A DNA stretch of 64,000 nucleotides from Casuarina equisetifolia. Taxonomy: Eukaryota > Streptophyta > Magnoliopsida > Fagales > Casuarinaceae. The notes under the pieces are model-generated. The model saw nothing but the letters and a program-made list of their open reading frames with translations, did not search any database and was not told the DNA's origin. The stretch is taken from positions 13,021,583 through 13,085,582 of the forward strand of contig CM052359.1 of NCBI GenBank assembly GCA_028551475.1, written 5' to 3'. Below are positions 57,922 through 64,000 of this stretch, one piece after another. Position numbers and translations under genes: made by a program. Position 1 is the first letter of the stretch; each line of letters opens with the position of its first letter.

Positions 57922-59601
57922 GGTAAGTAACTAAGGATTGGCATAAGGGGTCACCATAGATAGAGCATTAGGTGAATTCGTTACATGATGGGATGCCTTA
58001 AAGTTTAAATGCCAAAAGGTAGGATCAAGTGTTGAAAGAAAGGAGTTGGGAGGCCTATAATGGGAAATGGGTGGAGGAAGGTTCACATAGTGGGCTTAGA
58101 GGTAAGATTGGGTAGGGTAGGATGTAGGTGAGTAATGAGCCTATTGGGTGGAATGGGCTTGGACTTGGTAGTGGGATGGTGGGTTGAAGTTTGGATTGAA
58201 ATGCTTTTTACAGTTAGCAATGTGGCAATTTGGTTAACAATAGATATGACAAAACAAACGATTGCAATGATAGCCTCTATTAGAGGAAAGGCTAGGCCTT
58301 TGTTGGGCTAGTAGGCTAGGAAAAATCCCATCATGTGTGAGTTATAATAGCACAAGTTGGGCCATGTAAGCTAGGTTGGGTCATGGGTTGAGTTAAGTTA
58401 AGTTAAGTTAAAGTAGGCCAAGTGAGGGTTCCATATGAAGGACCCAAGGTAAGTGGTGAACGTTGTTGACATGATGGTGTTAGCCCTTAAATAACCTAAG
58501 TGACCTTCCTAGGCCAAGATTGAATCGTGAAGTACCATATGGTTGAAAGGTGTGGTTTGGTTTTAGATGGAAACCAATGTCCCAAGGGTATTGAAAATGT
58601 CTCTAAGGCTGCAAAAAATTTATGCCATGTACTCATTGTTATTGATTTTAATTTTGATCATAGCTAGATAGTCCAAATGTCTTTCACCTCATGGAGGAAC
58701 TTAGTGATAAAGTGGGTGCCTTTGGTGAGGGTATGGAGTTGCATGTGGAGGGAGGAAGTGCAAGTGGATGATTAGGCGACGTAGGGATGCTTTAAAATGC
58801 CCATACCTTGGCTGACTAGTGGAGATCGAAAAGCTAGGTGACCACTATGTTAGTGGAGTTGGCTAAAATCTAGCTTAACATGATCTAGTCCTAAATTAAC
58901 TAGGCTATGTAATTTGGATTTAAGTGCTTGATCTCATCCACATTATGCAAAGTGGTGGTAAGGGCAGGCTCTTTGCATTTAAGGATGGATAACAATTGTT
59001 AGGAAATAAGAAAGGGAAGTAACTGGGTGTGCCAAACAACATAATTAGTGTTGTTAAAGTGCTTTCGAAACGATGGAGAAGGGGCCATAGGTGTGAAAGA
59101 GGAAATTAGAGTAGAGGGCATTAAAGGAGATGGGGAATTAAAGGTGGTGGAAGACAAGGAATAAGACATTGAGATCCAACAATAAGAGTGTTAGCCAGAG
59201 GCTCATGATACCTTGAAAGAAATCTAAGGGTCGATGGCCAAAATTGTTCTTCAGTAGAATAATTACAAAAGAACATGAAGAATTTTAAAATGAAGAATTT
59301 TTTTGGACTTAATTTCTTAATGATTATAGAGATAGATTTGTACGTCTATATATAGACAAAATTTACAATTTGAATCCAATTTGCATAGTCAAATCATATC
59401 TAATCTATACAAAACCAAATCAAATCCAATCTAGAGAAATTTCTAGTGGTAGTGTAGATAGATTCTAGAGAGATTTTCATTCCATGATGGTTAGGATTGA
59501 TGTGGCACTTCATGCTAACATGACTAATGTACAAGGTGTTGATGTGGTATTTGACTTCTCTAACAAGATGATTAGGTGTTTCAAGTTTCATTTCAGTTTC
59601 A
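57922..59601 (-). mobile_element. Copia remnant: gag region and 5' LTR (59214-59601)
   Basis: The LTR starts TGAAAGAA and ends AGTTTCA on the plus strand. Next to it at about 59200-59213 is the reversed primer binding site (AGGTATCATGAGCC on the minus strand), so the element runs leftward. A decayed zinc-knuckle-like CHIC...HIANC block lies near 58215-58255 on the minus strand. The frame is broken throughout and no second LTR was found. Confidence 0.6.
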
Positions 59602-60024
59602 AAGAAGTCTTTTTGTTAATTTTTTATTTAGTTAATGAAAATATCACAATAGATCATTAAACTAATGATTTTTTTTCTTAACATGAAAGATTTATTTTGA
59701 ATTACAAATCTATCACAAATAAAAAAGTAAACAATAATAAGAGAAAAATTACAAGGAGGTGACAATCCCTGTAAGAACATGTCTCACCCCATAATTTCAT
59801 TCCTTAATATTGAAAGGTGATAATTCTTGATTAACAAATGACAGTTAGCCTCTAAATAAGGTGTCATTAACCTATAAAGATTGGCCAATTAACTCTCTTA
59901 AAAAGGAGTCCTTCTCTCCTTAATGAGATAGGTAAAATTAATACTAGTGGTTGACAATTGTTGTCACTTCTTAATAACAATTAGCTAAGGTAATTGGAAT
60001 AAGTGAAAGTTTTGACATGAAGCT

Positions 60025-60430
60025 AAACTAAGTGCCATAAATGATAAATCTAGAAAAGCGGTAACCTTAGTGCCTAAATGTTATGGAGAAATAGCATAAG
60101 CATATATGCACAAAGTAGACATGTTTGGGCAGGCCTTTGCTTAGGTGGTTTTGATTGGAAGGGCTTTTTTATTTTAAGATTGATCTCTAAAAAAGCAGAT
60201 ATTTGAATATATTAAGAGAAGTGTTGAAACAAACCTAAACTAAGTGCCATAAATGATTAATCTAGAAAAACGCTAAGCCTAGCACCTTTTTTAAGAGGAA
60301 TAGCATAAGCATATAAACACAAAGTAGACATGTTAGGCTAGGCCTTTGCTTAGGTGGTTCTAAGTGTAAGGGCTTTATTTTAAGATTGATCTCTAAAAAT
60401 GGGGATATTTGAATATATTAAGAGAATATG
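60025..60430. repeat. Tandem duplication, two ~212-bp copies
   Basis: Both copies start AAACTAAGTGCCATAAATGA (at 60025 and 60237) and share AATAGCATAAGCATAT, CCTTTGCTTAGGTGGTT and TTTGAATATATTAAGAGAA. Diverged, non-coding. Confidence 0.85.
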
Positions 60431-60672
60431 TGGGGTAACTACTATTTTTAACATATTCTCTTATTCTAATGTGTTTAAAGTCACAACAACTCAATCTATG
60501 ATGGCCAAAAGCAATGAAGTGATAAAGGTAAAATCATAGGATTCAAATTAGAAATAAGATATTGTATTAAATCTGAACTTTAGTTGCATGTAAAGAAAAA
60601 GATAACTTCCCTCGTTGAAGTTAGTTGTTAAAAAAGAAAGAAAGAAAGAAAATTAATTAAGCAAAGTGAATA

Positions 60673-60879
60673 CTATACTAAGATATACCCACTATCTTTC
60701 ATATATTTAATGAATTCGTGATGCTTTTCATGGGCAAACGAATGAACTCCAACCATACTATCTCTGAGTTTATACTCTTCTGCAAAGTTTCTTGCAAAAG
60801 AGAATCTATAGTGAGGGTTCTTTAAAAGATAGTGGTGATCCGCTAAAAACCATGCTACAGTGCGCAGCACCAAAGCCAC
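60673..60879 (-). CDS. Possible terminal exon of an unknown gene, 68 codons
   Basis: The frame has protein-like composition (LADHHYLLKNPHYRFSFARN ... HSFAHEKHHEFIKYMKDSGY) rather than the Lys/Asn/Ile noise of its surroundings, and it ends at a stop. I do not recognise the family. Nothing convincing lies upstream on the minus strand, so it may be a gene fragment. Confidence 0.3.
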   Translation of the reverse strand: MALVLRTVAWFLADHHYLLKNPHYRFSFARNFAEEYKLRDSMVGVHSFAHEKHHEFIKYMKDSGYILV

Positions 60880-62117
60880 GTACGTTGAGTTATATGCTTA
60901 GAAAACACTACATCTTACTGGAGTCCTTTTGCCAGCAACGGGAAACCTTAGATGTAAATTAGTAATACTCAGGGTTACTAGTCGCTGTTATAGATCTCAT
61001 TATAGCAACAATTCATCTCGATAACTACCACAGATACATCTCAGATGACCATTCTTGTAAATGCTCATGTAAAAACATAAGAAAAGAATATTTAACTCCC
61101 AAAATTATTCTTCCGATGTCGTTTCGTTCCTGAAAAACGGAGGAACAGAACCACTTTCGTGTATAATAATACAACTTACAGGGCACAAATACGATATGGC
61201 TAAGCAAGTCATTCAAAACGGCAGAAAAAAAGTCTTGTAACATTGGTATAAAGGGCAAGTGCACCGTCCAAGGTTGTCGTTGTCCTTTTTCACCGACATT
61301 ATTAGGTGGAGCAACGTAGAATTTTAAGCTGCAAATTTGCAATCGTATTAACTCTTAAGTCTGAATATACAATGTATCTATCTCCCGAAGGAATGAAAAA
61401 CTCGTTAAAATACAGACTTCAGCCATGAATCTACATGAAGGAAAGAGAGTAAGCAAAGCAACCAATGGGCATTATAATGAATGGGTAGAAGTAAGGACCA
61501 GTAGTCAATAAGGTGCACAAACAATAGCATGTCATATCACATCATTTTGCAATACTGAGCAATGGCTATACTTCGGCATTAAGCAAGGCATTTGTCTACT
61601 GCTGTAATTGTTTGACATGAATTTAATGAATTTAAATTCACGTTAATCCATCAAAGCTCTTAGACTAACAATCAAAAAAATTTGAAGAAAGGAAGAGTTC
61701 GAGCTTCCTTTTGCGTGGACTGCACTACCAAGCTTAAAACTGTCGGGTTTAAAGAAAACTCAGTCACTCCCTTTCCTAGTTCAACTACTAACTCATGATG
61801 AAATCAAATTTCTTTTTGCCTCAAGCATCCTATTCGTTCACGAATCTGTTAGGCTCGAAGCAAACTTTCCCCGTTTTTCTTCTAATTCAAGATGTAAAAA
61901 TTCATTCATACCCATCGGTGCATGTCCCTTGAAATAGTTTGTGTATGTCTATATCTTTATGTCCATTCACACTTTTAGATAAGCCTCAAAATAGTCTTCA
62001 TCAAATTGTTCATAGCTATTGAAAGAAAAGGAACAAAGAGAAGAATTTAGGACCATCGGAACCTTAAGATCACCAAAAAATCATAAAAGAGGAAAGAAAT
62101 GGTGATGAAATTTTTTT
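60880..62117. other. Spacer without recognised genes
   Basis: Short unconvincing frames only (for example minus 61025-61342). Borders the copia 3' end on the right. Confidence 0.45.
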
Positions 62118-64000
62118 GTTTGATTTTATTGATGAAATCCCAAATCAATTCAATTTTTACAAGTGAATGATTCATATACATGTTACAATAAAAACAAATA
62201 AGGAAAATTGAATTAATTACAAAAGATTTGTGCAAATTAGGCAAGAATTTCTTATCAATAACGTTAGGGTTTTGCAAGAATGACAATTGTGAGGTTAGGT
62301 CACGTCACAGGTTGCTCAAGGGTTGTGGATCACTTCATAGGTTAGTATTAGGTCACTAAGGTTGATGTGGGAGGCATGTGTGATACATGCCCTTCTAGGT
62401 GCATGGAAATCTACTACTCTAACATGCCCTTGCAAGTTAAAGGGGTAGGATGATCTATACGTTTGGAGCAAAGAAGTTGAAATAGTGCAAAAAATAAGCC
62501 TTTGGTAAAGATGTCAATAGGTTAATCAATAGAGGAAATGAACTATAGATAGAATTGACCATGAACGAGCTTAGACAAGTGAAAATCAATCTTAATATGC
62601 ATGGTGCAAGCATGGAAAATTAGGTCGGCAATTAAGTAAAAAGCCAACAAATTATCACCCTAGAGCATCAACTACTAAAGAGGAAGAGCATGTAGATCCT
62701 GAAGAAGATGCTCAATCCACATGAGTTCATTAGTGGAATCTATAAGAGATTTGTATTCTATGTTAATGCTAGAGTGAGTAATCATGTGCTACTTCTGGGA
62801 ACTTCATGAGATAAGATTGCAACCAAGGAAGACATAGAAGCCACCAACAAATCGATAGTCATCAATATCACCAACCCAACTTGCATCAAAGAAAGCATGG
62901 GAGGAGGTGGATGGGGTATGGGTGAGGCAAAGCCCTAAGTGTGGTATAATAACAAGAAGAATGTGCTTTATAGCTTTCTAGTGAGTAGTGGTAGAACATT
63001 TAAGAAATTAATAGGTGGTGTTAACTACATAGGCAATATCTAGATGATAGAGAAATTGACAAGTGGTCTTAACTATCCAAGTGAGAGTGAGATACTACAT
63101 GACACCTATAATGCAATGATTAAGGGTGGGATCATCCGTGGGTTTGCCATTCTAAAGAGAAAGGGGCTTATAAGTGTTACATGGAGTGGAGAAAGCCTTG
63201 GCATTAATCATCTTAGCCTAAGCAAGGATGTCTAAGGTAAACTTGTCTTGATGTAGAAGAAGCCTATCTGAGATGGGTTGAACTTTGACACTAAGAAAGT
63301 AGTGAAAATGACCAAGACTTTTAAGAGTAAACTCATGTTAGGGCAATTGAAGAAGCTCAGAAAGGGGAGCTTGTGGAGAGCTGGTGAGAATAATATCATC
63401 TACATAAATAGGGAGAACAATGCTATACCAAGGGCTATGATACGTGAACAAGGACATGTTAACAACAAAGATGCCAAAACTAAGGGAGGTGAGGAACAAG
63501 CTAAGATATTGATATCATGCATGTGATGTTTGCTTTAAGCCATAGAAGGAGTCACAAAGGTAGCAAACATGAAAAGATTGAAAAGGAATCCATAAATATG
63601 AGAGGTTGTTCCAGTAGATGACTTCAATAAGATAACCATGAAGAAATGATTTAGAAATATCTAGTTGACAAATATGCCACCCCCTAGAGTAGGCAAGAGA
63701 GATAACAATATGGACTGTGATAGGCTTAGTAACAAAATTAAAGGTTTTAGTAAAGTCAATGCCTTTTTATTGCTGAAAATATTTTGCAATAAGGCATGCC
63801 TTGTATTATTCAAGGGAGTCATTTACACATAGTTTAACCTTATAAACCCATTTGTAACCAATAGGACAATCACAAGTAAGGAGGGGGACAACACTCAAGT
63901 ACCATTACGAATCAAAGTAGTATATTTAGCAACCATAGCTTCTTGTCAGTGGGGATCACAAACAACTTAGGTAAAGTAGATAGGCTCAGAGTAAGAAAGG
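62118..64000 (-). mobile_element. Copia retrotransposon, 3' part, continuing past the window edge
   Basis: On the minus strand from the right edge: reverse transcriptase with the catalytic YVDD at 63395-63406 (PIYVDDIILT), then the following RT block (about 63240-63360, KSLGHFHYFLSVKV-like), then RNase H near 62780-62900 (SHAFFDASWVGDIDDYR...GGFYVFLG). A polypurine-like tract precedes the 3' LTR (CTTGCAAGGGCA, then TGTTAGAGTAGTAG), placing the LTR edge at 62424. The other LTR edge (about 62118) is a guess. In-frame stops show decay. Confidence 0.72.

Noticed and set aside
1..64000. CRISPR arrays, operons or rRNA genes
   Set aside because: The window is plant nuclear DNA; the tandem repeats found lack spacer structure and no rRNA sequence was recognised.

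Overview
The window is nuclear DNA from a flowering plant, most likely a eudicot and possibly a woody one. The evidence is spliced genes with GT-AG introns, an AT-rich background with CT/GA/TA microsatellites, plant-specific protein families (QALGGH zinc fingers with EAR motifs, PPR, F-box/kelch) and many decayed copia, gypsy, LINE and TRIM retroelements. The species cannot be named from sequence alone.

Layout. 0.9-5.4 kb (minus): a PARP1-like gene with intact zinc-finger exons, but with in-frame stops in the BRCT part and no visible WGR or catalytic exons. 6.4-9.5 kb (minus): a complete seven-exon deoxyhypusine hydroxylase gene; its fifth intron carries a decamer array next to a very GC-rich block. 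10.8-13.7 kb (plus): a complete five-exon Bet1-like SNARE gene. 18.9-19.4 and 26.6-27.2 kb (minus): two single-finger C2H2 repressor-type genes separated by gene-poor DNA. 28.7-30.8 kb: a DUF4378-like fragment and a frameshifted PPR pseudogene. 30.9-43.7 kb: nested retrotransposon remnants (gypsy, LINE, at least two copia elements, a three-LTR TRIM array and a 2.7-kb unidentified insert). 47.0-50.0 kb (plus): a two-exon F-box/kelch gene. 50.8-52.1 and 55.35-55.65 kb (minus): two related secreted-peptide genes. 57-60 and 62-64 kb: further minus-strand copia remnants, the last running off the window.

The most striking item is the pair of secreted-peptide genes. The 100-residue one looks like a single-copy phytocytokine precursor of the CTNIP/SCREW type, with a signal peptide and a Pro-rich core holding two cysteines. 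Its neighbour 3.2 kb away is a 438-residue secreted, cysteine-free protein made almost entirely of a 38-residue version of the same module, repeated ten times plus a partial unit, with Lys-Arg at most junctions. That is the architecture of a multi-peptide prohormone.

The housekeeping genes act in separate processes (eIF5A hypusination, ER-Golgi membrane fusion, SCF-type ubiquitination) and show no operon-like relationship. Exon boundaries were set by reading frame, GT-AG signals and family knowledge, not by transcripts.
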